Shown one piece after another: positions 1-8,939 of a DNA stretch of 42,374 nt (its first letter is position 1; every line of letters begins with the position of its first letter). The notes under the pieces were generated by a model. The model worked only from the letters and a program-made list of their open reading frames with translations. It ran no database searches and was not told the DNA's origin. This stretch comes from an uncultured Clostridium sp. (lineage in GTDB: Bacteria; Bacillota; Clostridia; TANB77; CAG-508), in NCBI GenBank assembly GCA_947367845.1, contig CANBES010000014.1, forward strand, positions 1-42,374, given 5' to 3'. A program made the translations under genes and the position numbers.

Positions 1-588
1 TACAAATTCATTTCCGTCACTTTCTCCTGTTGTTTCATTAAAATGGTCTGTTATAACTAATCCTTCTGATATATCGTCCAATCCAGGTACAATTCCAAAT
101 CCTACTGGAATTACTGCTGTCTCTCCACCTTCTGTATATTTTTTATTTTCTGTTCCTGTTACAATTTTTCCTGGTCCAAATTCATCTCCTGCTGGTGGTG
201 TTGGTGGTGTCTGTCCTGCTTTTACTACAGTTGTTACTTCTCCTGTTGTTGCGTCTACTGTTACATCATATCCTTTATATGTTACTGTAATTGCATTTCC
301 ACTTTCTTTAATGTTTGCATCTGTTAATCCTAAATGCTCCTTTACATTTGTTTTAAATTCTTCTTTATTAAATTTTCCTGTATTGTCTATACTTCCTATT
401 GCCTCTAATTGCACTGCTTCTCTTGCCTCTGCTTCTGTTGTTTTATCTTTCGCAGTTACTGCCTTTGTTAATACTCCATTATCTCCTGTTAATGTCGCTA
501 TTGCTACTCCTGCTAGTATCAATAAAACTATAATCGTAATTACTAGAGCTATTAATGTAATACCTTTGTTTTTATTTTTTAACTTCAT
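1..588 (-). CDS. Type IV prepilin-like protein, 3' end outside the window
   Basis: The 196 visible codons begin with a short basic leader followed by KGITLIALVITIIVLLILAG, a class III prepilin signal. Cleavage is expected after the Gly of KG, and the hydrophobic stretch then serves as the N-terminal pilin helix. The usual Glu at mature position 5 is absent, as is common in this clostridial family. After the helix comes a soluble region rich in Lys, Glu and Thr, then a Pro-rich linker (TPPTPPAG near residue 130), then the start of another domain. The stretch EGLVITDHFNETTG followed by NEFV resembles the opening of the formylglycine-generating-enzyme-like (SUMF1) domains that often follow such leaders, but too little is visible to be sure. 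The start ATG at 588 has an AAAGGA ribosome site. The role is probably a surface or pseudopilus protein. Confidence 0.75.
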   Translation of the reverse strand, partial: MKLKNKNKGITLIALVITIIVLLILAGVAIATLTGDNGVLTKAVTAKDKTTEAEAREAVQLEAIGSIDNTGKFNKEEFKTNVKEHLGLTDANIKESGNAITVTYKGYDVTVDATTGEVTTVVKAGQTPPTPPAGDEFGPGKIVTGTENKKYTEGGETAVIPVGFGIVPGLDDISEGLVITDHFNETTGESDGNEFV

Positions 589-801
589 AAAATTTATTTC
601 CTTTCACTCTTTTGTTTTCTAAATATCTCTCTTTACTCTTTGTTTCTTATCAAATTTTGATGTTCTCACTTAATATTTTTCTTTATCTAAATTATTTCCA
701 CTTTTGCAAATAGTATTCCTACCTATTCACTTTTCTAACAAAGATATTGAATTTTCAAGGTTCTTTTCTATCTACAAAAAATAGATTTAATTTTCATTAT
801 C

Positions 802-830
802 ATTTTATCTATAATTATGTAATTAGTCAA
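802..830 (-). promoter_or_regulatory. Sigma-A promoter of the prepilin gene
   Basis: On the minus strand TTGACT and TAAAAT are separated by 17 bases. The predicted transcript has a leader of about 205 bases (795 to 589), long for this genome. The leader contains the string GAACCTTGAAAATTCAATA, which resembles sequence near clostridial rRNA genes, but I recognise no riboswitch class in it. The rest of 589-873 is AT-rich with nothing else identifiable. Confidence 0.6.
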
Positions 831-873
831 TATATTGTACAATTTTATTTCATGTTTTTGGTTTAGATTTATT

Positions 874-3544
874 TTAAGTTTCACGTTTTTGATAGATAAC
901 TTCGCTTTTAGTTTCGCATTTTTGATTATAAACCACTTTTCCAAACTTCAATTCATTAACTTTTTTCTGTAATTCAATAATTGGAATTGGAAGTATTGAA
1001 ATACTTAAAGCTATTATCCATTGAGTTTGATTTAATGGCACTAGTTTGAATACTTCTGCAAATGTTGGAATTATAACTACTATTGTTTGGACAAATAAAC
1101 CTAATATAAAACTTCCTATCAAGAATTTATTTTCAAAAATTCCTACTTTGAAGATGGATTGTTCACTTTTTATGTTGAAACTGTGGACAAGTTCTAGTAA
1201 TCCCATTGCTACAAATGCCATTGTTCTTCCAACTTCTACTCCAAAGTATTTATTTCCGATACTAAATGCAACTAATGTTAGCATTCCTATCATTATTCCC
1301 TCTACAATTATTTTGTTCCATAATCCGTCTGCAAATATTCCTTTTCTGCTGTCTTGTGGTTTTCTGTTCATTATGTCTTTATCTGGTGGCTCTAGTCCTA
1401 TTGCTATTGCTGGTAATGAGTCTGTTACTAGGTTTATCCATAATAGTTGTATTGCAAGTAATGGTGATTTTAATCCTAATACTAATCCCATAAATATTGT
1501 TACTATTTCTCCTATGTTTGTTGCAATTAAAAAGTGAATTGCTTTTTTTATGTTGTCATAGATGTTTCTTCCTTGTTGTACTGCTTTTACTATTGTTACA
1601 AAGTTGTCATCTGTTAGTATCATATCTGCTGCATTTTTTGCTACTTCTGTTCCGTTTTTTCCCATTGCTATCCCTATATCTGCACTTTTTAGGGCAGGGC
1701 TGTCATTTACTCCGTCACCTGTCATTGCAACTACTGCTCCTGTGCTTTGCCATGCTTTTACTATTCTTACTTTGTGTTCTGGCGTTACTCTTGCAAATAC
1801 AGAATATTCACTTATTTCTTTTTCCAGCTTTTCTTGTGGTATTTGGTCTAGTTCTTTTCCTGTTATTGCTTTGTCTCCTGATTTTAGTATGTTCAGGTCT
1901 TCTGCTATTGCTTTTGCTGTTGCTATGTGGTCTCCTGTTATCATTACTGTTTTTATTCCAGCTTTTCTACATGTCTTTACCGCTTCTTTTACTCCTTCTC
2001 TTGGTGGGTCAATCATTCCAATTAGTCCGTACAAAATTTAAGTCTTTTTCTATATTTGTACTATCAATTTTTTCTGGTAACTTGTCTATTTCTTTATATG
2101 CCACAGCTATTACTCTTAGGGCTTTTTTTGCCATTTTTAAGTTGTTTTCTTTTATTCTCTCTTTTTCTCCTGATGATATCTTGCATCTATCTAGTAATAC
2201 ATCAGGCGCTCCTTTTGTTATTATTCTGTATCTATCTCCTACTTTATGTATTGTTGTCATCATTTTCCTTGTAGAGTCAAATGGAATTTCATTTACTCTT
2301 GGCATTTCTTGTTCTAATTGCACTTTATTTATGTTGTTTTTTAGTCCGTTTTCTACTAGTGCAATTTCTGTTGGTTCACCATTTACTTTGTTTTTTCCTT
2401 TAGTATAGCTTATTTCACAATCTGTGCACATTGTTCCTAATTCTGTTGCAAAGTTTTTATTGTTTGCTATTATTTCTACTACTGTCATTTTATTTTGTGT
2501 TAATGTTCCTGTTTTGTCTGAACATATTACTTTGCTACTTCCAAGTGTTTCTACTGCTGGCAATTTTCTAATTATGCTATTGTTTTTTGCCATTTTGGTC
2601 ACACCTATTGAAAGCATAATTGTAACTATTGCAGGTAGTCCTTCTGGTATTGCTGCCACTGCTAGCCCTACTGATGTCATAAACATTTCCATTGGTTCTA
2701 TGTTTTTTATTAATCCTATTACAAATATTATTACACATATTGCTAAACACACAATTCCTAGTATTTTCCCTACTTGACTCAATTTCTTTTGAATTGGTGT
2801 CTCTGGTGCTTCATCTTCTATTATCATATTTGCAATCTTTCCAACTTCTGTGTTCATACCTGTATCTGTTACAACAGCTTTTGCATGTCCATTTACCACA
2901 ATACTTGCCATAAACGCCATATTAAACCTGTCCCCAATTGTCACTCTAGAAGCCTGCACTTTTCCATTTATATTCTCAAGCGGAGCTTTGCAAATCATAT
3001 CAGCATCTTTTGTAACTGGTTCTGTTTCTCCTGTTAAACTTGACTCTTCAACCTTCAAATTATGACTTTCAATTAACCTGCAATCTGCTGGCACATAACA
3101 ACCAGCTTCCAAAATTACAATATCCCCTGGAACCAAATCTTCTGCATTTACCTCTATTACGCTATTATCTCTTAGTGTCTTCGCTTTTGGAGGCGTCATC
3201 TGTTTTAGCGCCTCTATAGACTTTTCAGCCTTTGCCTCCTGCACAACTCCCATAATTGCATTCAATATCACTATAGCAATTATTATAATTGAATCCACAT
3301 AGTCATTCTCCCCCTGTATATACGAAATTCCAGCAGACACTATTGAAGCCACTATTAATATTATTATCATAAAATCATTAAACTGCTTTATGAACTTTAC
3401 TAATAAAGTTTCCTTGGGTTTATCCTTCAACTTATTCTTGCCATACTTTTGTTGTCTAAAGGCAACTTCTTCTTTTGTCAAACCTGCTTTTTTGTTTGTC
3501 TTAAGCGTCTTTAACGCCTCTTCTTTTCTCAACGTTTCCCACAT
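874..3544 (-). CDS. Calcium-translocating P-type ATPase (type II), read through one +1 CGG site
   Basis: The protein exports Ca2+ from the cytoplasm using ATP. Visible motifs in order are the N-terminal cation-ATPase domain, the TGET actuator loop (~residue 171), PEGLP in transmembrane helix 4 (~300), the phosphorylated Asp in DKTGTLTQNK (~343), and, after the frame change, GLIGMIDPP, MTGDGVNDSPALK and NLVTDSLPA in helix 6. The PEGLP plus TDSLPA pair indicates the SERCA/PMR1-like Ca2+ class. The frame shifts +1 at CGG 2029-2027; skipping the C gives NFVGLIGMIDPP, the family consensus, and a 889-residue product. The ATG at 3544 is preferred over an upstream ATG because AAAGGAGAG lies just before it. 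No other lesion is visible, so I treat it as a functional recoded gene, not a pseudogene. The nearest plus-strand neighbour is separated by a long palindrome. Confidence 0.88.
2027..2029 (-). other. +1 frameshift site CGG (P-type ATPase, Gly506)
   Basis: The minus strand reads AAT TTT GTA C GGA CTA ATT GGA. In frame 0 this gives NFVRTNWND and a stop; with the C skipped it gives NFVGLIGMIDPP, the strongly conserved hinge of P-type ATPases. The extra base is the C at 2029. Confidence 0.9.
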
Positions 3545-3612
3545 AAAAATCTCTCCTTTGTATATTATCTTTTTAATCATATGCAGGTTGTCCCTATTTT
3601 ATTCCTACCCTC

Positions 3613-3670
3613 CTGCCAGCAGGGACGGACCTTTTTGGCAGGGTGCCAACGGGGACGGACCTTTTTGGCA
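3613..3670. repeat. Two tandem type A REP-like palindromes
   Basis: Two copies (3613-3641 and 3644-3670) of a ~27-base palindrome of the form TGCCA..GGGGACGGACC..TGGCA. The second is also the left end of the 441-bp palindrome that follows. Confidence 0.85.
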
Positions 3671-4084
3671 GGGTCATAATTTGAGCGTATATGTGTTGAT
3701 TTTGATATTGCTTGCTTGAATGAAGTGAAATTTATAATTTGTAAGTTTATATAAAAAGTAATGTTCGCAGGCAAATTCTTATTTTTATTTTTCATAAATT
3801 CTTCGGTTTCTTTCATAAGAAAAGAAATTCTAAGAACTTTTTTATGGCACCCTTTCACAGCAAGTGTGAACTATTTCCATAAAAAAGTTAAAGAATTTCT
3901 AATCTTATTTCAGTCACATTCATCATTTATTCAAAATATAAAATAAGAATTTGAGCCTGAGTGAAAAATCCGTTTTATATAAACATACAAATTATTATTG
4001 AACGTAATAAATAAAAGCAATATCAAAATCAACACATATACGCCCAAATTATGACCCTGCCAAGAAGGTCCGTCCCTAGTGGCA
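3644..4084. repeat. Long imperfect palindrome (441 bp), REP-bounded, MITE-like
   Basis: The whole interval is one inverted repeat centred near 3862-3864. The outer ~70 bases of each arm are nearly identical (REP, then GGGTCATAATTTG.GCGTATA, then TGTGTTGATTTTGATATTGC). The middle is diverged. The inner parts match again (AAATTCTTATTTT; AGAAATTCT..AACTTTTTTATGG), ending in TTCACA-GCAAG-TGTGAA. Both outer ends are type A REP copies. The short open frames inside are shadows of the repeat. This fills most of the 600-base gap 3545-4144. It may be a non-autonomous mobile element or a long hairpin RNA; no transposase is present. Confidence 0.8.
4058..4084. repeat. Type A REP-like palindrome
   Basis: TGCCA..GGTCCGTCCC..TGGCA copy forming the right boundary of the 441-bp palindrome, inverted relative to the copy at 3644. 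Confidence 0.85.
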
Positions 4085-4094
4085 TGACAATTTT

Positions 4095-4124
4095 TTCACA
4101 ATTTTGCGAATTTTGTCATATTAT
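4095..4124 (+). promoter_or_regulatory. Possible promoter of the MntP/YtaF-like gene
   Basis: TTCACA and TATTAT with an 18-base spacer, ending 20 bases before the ATG at 4145, with TAGGAGG between. The match is weak. No yybP-ykoY manganese riboswitch, which often precedes mntP genes, is recognisable. Confidence 0.35.
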
Positions 4125-4144
4125 GTTTTAGGAGGTATCAAATT

Positions 4145-4699
4145 ATGTTTATTTATCAAATTATTTTAGCTATTTCTAGTAGTATTGATTCATTAGGGAT
4201 TGGCATTACATATGGAATAAAAAATACGTCTATTTCTAAGTTTGGCAGAATTATTTTGTTTGTTATTTCATATTTAATAACTTTTGTAGCTTTATTGTTT
4301 GGTAATAGTATAAAGGGTATCTTCTCTGATTTTTTGACCAAATTATTTGGTTTTGTGTTTTTGTTTTTTATGGGTGTTTTCATTTTTATCCAAGGCTTAA
4401 AAAATGATAATGTTTCTGCCGATTTTGATAATTCTAATTCTATTGATTATAAAGAAGCGTTGTTCTTGGGATTTGCTCTTTCGATTGATAGCTTTTGCAT
4501 TGGAGTTGGCGGCGGTATTATAGGAATTAGTTATTCTATTTTTCCTTTTCTAGTTTCTATTTTTCAGATGTGTTTTTTATGCTTTGGAAATTATTTGGGC
4601 AGAAAACTTAATAATTTAAGTCAATTGCCAAATAATGTTTGGTCTATTATATCAGGCGTTCTGTTGATGTTTATTGGTGTTTTGAAGTTGATGTTTTAA
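4145..4699 (+). CDS. MntP/YtaF-family membrane protein (putative metal efflux pump)
   Basis: A 184-residue integral membrane protein with six predicted helices in two similar halves. The halves carry the paired motifs SSIDSLGIGITYG (~residue 12) and LSIDSFCIGVGGG (~113), the internal repeat typical of the MntP/DUF204 group. These proteins use conserved Asp residues in the SxD motifs to export Mn2+. The ITYG form resembles the sporulation-associated YtaF branch rather than classical MntP, so the exact substrate is open. The gene stands alone between the REP palindrome upstream and a shared bidirectional terminator downstream, convergent with smc. The ribosome site is TAGGAGG, seven bases before the ATG. 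Confidence 0.75.
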   Translation: MFIYQIILAISSSIDSLGIGITYGIKNTSISKFGRIILFVISYLITFVALLFGNSIKGIFSDFLTKLFGFVFLFFMGVFIFIQGLKNDNVSADFDNSNSIDYKEALFLGFALSIDSFCIGVGGGIIGISYSIFPFLVSIFQMCFLCFGNYLGRKLNNLSQLPNNVWSIISGVLLMFIGVLKLMF

Positions 4700-4704
4700 T
4701 ATAA

Positions 4705-4744
4705 AAAATCTGCCAAAAAGGTCCGTCCCTTTTGGCAGATTTTT
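4705..4744. terminator. Bidirectional terminator built on a type A REP
   Basis: The hairpin AAAAATCTGCCAAAA - AGGTCCGTCCC - TTTTGGCAGATTTTT has a 15-bp perfect stem with A/T runs on both sides, between the convergent mntP-like and smc genes. The stem and loop contain a complete REP core, so the repeat has been used as the terminator. Confidence 0.85.
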
Positions 4745-4750
4745 ATTTTA

Positions 4751-7700
4751 TTATTTCAACTTCATTGACAATAGTTTTGATATTCCATTTTCTTCCATTG
4801 TTACACCATATACTGTATCTGCTGCTTCCATCGTTCCCTTTCTATGTGTAATTACTAGGAATTGTGTGTTCTCAGAGAACTTTTTCAAGTATTCAGCAAA
4901 GCGATATACGTTTACATCGTCTAGTGCTGCTTCAATTTCGTCTAGTACGCAGAATGGTGCTGGATTTATTTTTAGTATTGCAAATAGTAGTGCTATTGCT
5001 GTAAATGCTTTTTCTCCACCTGATAATAACATCATATTTTGTAGTTTTTTTCCTGGTGGTTGTACGTTTATATCTATTCCACATTCTAGTATATTTTCTT
5101 CGTCTTCTAGTTTTAGTGATGCATTTCCTCCGCCGAATAACTCTTTGAAAACTTCTGCAAAGTTTTTATTTATTATTTCAAATTGTGTTTTGAATTGTTC
5201 TTTCATTGTTGTTGTCATATCTGAAATTATTTTTCTTAATTTTGCCATTGTGTCTTCTAAGTCTACTCTTTGCTCACACATAAAGTCATATCTATCTTTT
5301 AAGTTTTTGTATTCTTCTATTGAGTCTACATTTACACTTCCTAGCTCTCTTAGTTCTTTTCTTAAGCTGTTGACTTTCTTTTGGGTTAGCGTTACATTTT
5401 CTGGCTTTTTGTATTCTTCTCCAATAGCATTTGGCGTTAGTTCATATTCTTCCCACATTTTGTTGATTATTGCTCGTATGTCTTCTTCTAGTTTTGTTTT
5501 CTTTACATCTACTTTTACTATTTGTGCTTTTAAGTCTTCTATTATTTTGAATTTTTCTGTTATTTCGTCTTCTTGTTTTGCTAGTCTTGCGTTTTTGTCT
5601 ATTCTTTCTTGTTTTAAATTTTCTACTTTTGTTCCGCTATTTTTTACTTCTTCTTTTATGTTTTCTATTTTTTCTTGTATTTCTTCTATTGATTTTTCTA
5701 GGTTGAAGTTTTCTTGTTTTATTTGTTCTATTTGCATGTTTTTATTTTGTATGCTTTTGTTTGTATTTTCTATGTCTAGGTTAATTCTTTCTTGTATTTC
5801 TTCTATTGATGTTTCACTTTCGTCAAATGATGATACTGATATTTTTAAATTTGTTATGTCAAAGTTTAAGTCGTCTACATATTTTTGATTGTCTTTATTT
5901 AGCTCTGCAAATTCGTTTATTATTTTTGTTAGTTTTTCAGTTTCTTCTGTTAATTCTCTTATTTCTTCTTCTATTTTGATTTTGTTGTCTATTGTTTGTT
6001 TTTTCTGTTCTTCTAAACTTTGATTTTCTTTTCTTAATTTTTCTAGTCTTTGTTCTATTTTTGATATATTTTCTTCAACTGATACTAACTTTTGTTTTTC
6101 TGTTGCATATGTGATATCTATTTCTTGAAGTTCTCTTTCTAGGCTTGTTGCACCTTCTAAAATATCTTCTATGCTATTTTCATAGTCTTGTTTTTCTTTT
6201 TCTAGTTTTACTATTTTTTCTTTTATTGCTTTTATTTCTTTTTCTAGTTTTTCTATTTCTCTTCCACGTCCTAGAATGTTTACTGTCTTTTTAGCAACTG
6301 AACCACCTGTTATTGCTCCTGATGGATTTATTACATCTCCTTCTATCGTGATTATTCTAAATGTGTATCCATTTTGTTTTGCAACTTTTATTGCTGTTTC
6401 CATGTTGTCTACTATTACAGTTCTTCCCAATAAGTTTGTTATGATTTGCTCATATTTTTTATTATATTTTATTAGGTCTGATGCAATTCCAATTATTCCT
6501 TTTTCGTTTCCTTTTATTTTGTCTATTTTTTTACCTTTTACTGATGTTATTGGTAAGAATGATGCTCTTCCCAAGTTGTTTTTTCTTAAATGTTCTACTA
6601 GTTTTTTTGCATCTTCTTCTGTTTCTGTAACTATGTTTTGTAAGCTTGCTCCTAGACACATTTCTATTGCTGTTTGATATTCTTCAGGCACTTCTATTAT
6701 GTTTGCAAGTACTCCATGCATTCCTTTACCTAATTCTTTTATGTTTTCACAGTCTTTTAAAAGTGATTTTACACTTTTTACATATCCTTCTTTTTCTTTT
6801 TCTGTTTCTATTAAGAATTTTAACTTTGATTCTTTTATTCTCATTTCACTTTGATATGTGTTTATTGTTTTTTCATATGTTTTGATTTTTTTGTCTGCTT
6901 CTTCACGTTTTTTGTTTATCTCTTCTAAGCTTGCAACAACTTTATTTCTTTTGCTGTCTATTTCATAAAATCCTTTTGCTATTTCATCCTTTGTAAGCCT
7001 TGTTGCGTCTAATTCAGATATGTTTGTTGCGATTTCACCTTTTATTTGTTTTTGTCTTTTTTCATAGTTTTCAAAGTTGATGTCTTGTGTGTTCATATCT
7101 GTTTGTAGTTCATATTTTTTGTCTATGTTTTTTTCTACTTGCGCTTTGTGTTCTTCTATTTCTAGCTCTTTAGATGATAGTTTGTCCATTATTTTTGCAA
7201 GTTCTGCTTCTTTTTCTTCTAATTCTTTTGCAAATCTTTCTCTGTTTTCTTTTAAGTTTGCTTTCTTTTCTTGTTTTTGCTCGTTTTCTTGTTTTAGTTC
7301 TTCTAATTTTTGTTTTGCTTCTTCTATTTCTTTTTCGTATCTTTGGCTATTTTCTTTGTTGTTTTCTATTCTTGTGTTTGCAACATTTATGTCAGAATTT
7401 AGCATTTCTATTTCTTTTTGACTTTCAAACCCTATGTTTGACATTTCTTCTATTTTTATTGTTATTTCGTCTATTTGTGTTTTTAGTTCTTCTTTTAATT
7501 GTTTTATTCTTTCTAGTCTTCCTTCTTCTTCGTTGCATTGATTTTTGTATACTTCTTCGTCTTTTACTATTTCTGTTAGACTTTCTTTATATTTTTCTAT
7601 GTTATATATGAATAGCCCTATTTCTATGCTTTTTAGTTCTTCTCTTAAGTTTAAATATTTTTTTGCTTTTTCTGCTTGAATTTTTAATGGGTCTATGTTT

Positions 7701-8299
7701 GTTTCAATTTCTGCTAAAATGTCGTTTATTCTAAGTAAGTTTAGCTTTGTTCTTTCTAGTTTCTTTTCAGACTCTTGTTTTCTTGTTCTGTATTTTACTA
7801 TTCCTGCTGCTTCTTCAAAAATGTTTCTTCTATCTTCTGATTTGTTACTTAAAATTTCATCTATTTTTCCTTGACCTATTATTGAGTACCCGTCTTTTCC
7901 TATTCCTGTGTCCATAAATAGTTCTAGAACATCTTTTAGTCTGCATGGGACTTTGTTTATAAAGTATCCTGTTTCTCCACTTCTATATATTTTTCTTGTA
8001 ACTGTTACTTCTGTATATTCTATTGGCAATGCTCCGTCTGCGTTGTCAAATACTAGAGATGCTTCTGCAAACCCTAGTGATTTTCTGCTTTGTGTTCCTG
8101 CAAATATTATATCTAAAGATTTTGTTCCTCTTAGAGATTTCATACTTTGTTCTCCAAGTACCCATCTTATACTATCTGATATGTTACTTTTTCCTGACCC
8201 GTTTGGTCCTATTACGCTTGTTATTCCTGGCATAAATTCTAATACTGTTTTATCTGCAAATGATTTGAATCCTTGTAATTCTAGTCTTTTTAAATACAT
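4751..8299 (-). CDS. smc: Chromosome segregation protein SMC
   Basis: SMC is the ATPase of the bacterial condensin (with ScpA and ScpB) that compacts and separates chromosomes. The 1182-residue length is standard. Walker A GPNGSGKSN lies near residue 32. A first coiled coil runs to about 490. The hinge (GMHGVLANIIEV, then LGRASFLPI) spans roughly 510-680, followed by a second coiled coil. The C-terminal head has the LLSGGEKAF signature and Walker B FCVLDEIEAALDD. The start ATG has AAAGGTG upstream. No in-frame CGG occurs. In many clostridia smc follows rnc and a radical-SAM gene; here that pair lies about 30 kb away. Confidence 0.97.
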   Translation of the reverse strand: MYLKRLELQGFKSFADKTVLEFMPGITSVIGPNGSGKSNISDSIRWVLGEQSMKSLRGTKSLDIIFAGTQSRKSLGFAEASLVFDNADGALPIEYTEVTVTRKIYRSGETGYFINKVPCRLKDVLELFMDTGIGKDGYSIIGQGKIDEILSNKSEDRRNIFEEAAGIVKYRTRKQESEKKLERTKLNLLRINDILAEIETNIDPLKIQAEKAKKYLNLREELKSIEIGLFIYNIEKYKESLTEIVKDEEVYKNQCNEEEGRLERIKQLKEELKTQIDEITIKIEEMSNIGFESQKEIEMLNSDINVANTRIENNKENSQRYEKEIEEAKQKLEELKQENEQKQEKKANLKENRERFAKELEEKEAELAKIMDKLSSKELEIEEHKAQVEKNIDKKYELQTDMNTQDINFENYEKRQKQIKGEIATNISELDATRLTKDEIAKGFYEIDSKRNKVVASLEEINKKREEADKKIKTYEKTINTYQSEMRIKESKLKFLIETEKEKEGYVKSVKSLLKDCENIKELGKGMHGVLANIIEVPEEYQTAIEMCLGASLQNIVTETEEDAKKLVEHLRKNNLGRASFLPITSVKGKKIDKIKGNEKGIIGIASDLIKYNKKYEQIITNLLGRTVIVDNMETAIKVAKQNGYTFRIITIEGDVINPSGAITGGSVAKKTVNILGRGREIEKLEKEIKAIKEKIVKLEKEKQDYENSIEDILEGATSLERELQEIDITYATEKQKLVSVEENISKIEQRLEKLRKENQSLEEQKKQTIDNKIKIEEEIRELTEETEKLTKIINEFAELNKDNQKYVDDLNFDITNLKISVSSFDESETSIEEIQERINLDIENTNKSIQNKNMQIEQIKQENFNLEKSIEEIQEKIENIKEEVKNSGTKVENLKQERIDKNARLAKQEDEITEKFKIIEDLKAQIVKVDVKKTKLEEDIRAIINKMWEEYELTPNAIGEEYKKPENVTLTQKKVNSLRKELRELGSVNVDSIEEYKNLKDRYDFMCEQRVDLEDTMAKLRKIISDMTTTMKEQFKTQFEIINKNFAEVFKELFGGGNASLKLEDEENILECGIDINVQPPGKKLQNMMLLSGGEKAFTAIALLFAILKINPAPFCVLDEIEAALDDVNVYRFAEYLKKFSENTQFLVITHRKGTMEAADTVYGVTMEENGISKLLSMKLK

Positions 8300-8396
8300 T
8301 TATTATCACCTTTACGTTTTGTTTTCTTCCCTAGTTTATACTATTTTCGACTTTTTGTAAAGTTTATTTTTGTTATTTATTTACTTGCATTTTATA

Positions 8397-8789
8397 TCAG
8401 TTTTTGTTTTTCATAATCTTTTTCTCTTTTTTAAAATCTATTCCAGCTATTATTTCTGCAACACTATATATTAACTTTTGTTTTTCTGGTGTACATCCTT
8501 TTAATATATTTTTTATCTTTTTATCCAAATATGATTCTACCACTATTGTTTTTGAGCTTGTCCCTGATATTAATTCTCCTACATCAACTTCAAGTGTTTC
8601 TGCTATTATCATTAGCCTTTCCAAATTTACATTTGTCTTGCCCCTTTCTACTCTACTTAAATATGCTATTGATATGTCCATTGCTTCTGCTAACGCTTCT
8701 TGTGTAATATTTTTTTCTTTTCTTTTTTCTCTTATTCTTCTTCCTATTCCTTCATAGTCCACGTTTGAACTTTCTGTGTCTGTTGGCAT
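8397..8789 (-). CDS. XRE-family helix-turn-helix regulator
   Basis: A 130-residue DNA-binding protein. The HTH_3 domain (about residues 15-70) reads IGRRIREKRKEKNITQEAL, then ISIAYLSRVERGKTNVN. The C-terminal half is charged (IKNILKGCTPEKQKLIYSV) and probably mediates dimerisation or ligand sensing. The ATG at 8789 was chosen because AAAGGGG precedes it and the promoter lies just upstream; a longer frame from 8843 would begin inside the promoter. A 14-bp-arm palindrome overlaps the promoter, so autorepression is likely. The gene ends in TGA, showing that TGA is a stop codon in this genome. The target genes are unknown. Confidence 0.85.
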   Translation of the reverse strand: MPTDTESSNVDYEGIGRRIREKRKEKNITQEALAEAMDISIAYLSRVERGKTNVNLERLMIIAETLEVDVGELISGTSSKTIVVESYLDKKIKNILKGCTPEKQKLIYSVAEIIAGIDFKKEKKIMKNKN

Positions 8790-8824
8790 TTTCCCAGCCC
8801 CTTTCTCTTTATATCGTATAATAA

Positions 8825-8853
8825 ATCTTAACATATAAGACAATAGGTGTCAA
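8825..8853 (-). promoter_or_regulatory. Promoter of the XRE regulator gene
   Basis: TTGACA and TAAGAT with an exact 17-base spacer on the minus strand, 36 bases upstream of the chosen ATG. Confidence 0.75.
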
Positions 8854-8874
8854 AACAATTATTGTCCTATATGT
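8831..8874. promoter_or_regulatory. Probable operator of the XRE regulator
   Basis: The inverted repeat ACATATAAGACAAT - 16 bases - ATTGTCCTATATGT has 14-bp arms with one mismatch. One arm fills the promoter spacer and the other lies just upstream of the -35 box. Binding there would block RNA polymerase, which fits autoregulation. Confidence 0.6.
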
Positions 8875-8939
8875 CAATATTTATTATAAAATTCTTTCAA
8901 TTGCTCCTTTTTATTCTTTTATTCAAACTTTTTCATTTT

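Noticed and set aside
589-801. Riboswitch (for example c-di-GMP) in the prepilin leader
   Set aside because: The leader is long, but no conserved riboswitch core is present.
3545-4144. yybP-ykoY manganese riboswitch before the MntP/YtaF-like gene
   Set aside because: The region is explained by the long palindrome; no riboswitch core is recognisable.
1046-8360. Leu/Ser/Phe-rich plus-strand open frames opposite the ATPase and smc
   Set aside because: They are antisense shadows of well-supported genes, with low-complexity composition and no ribosome sites.
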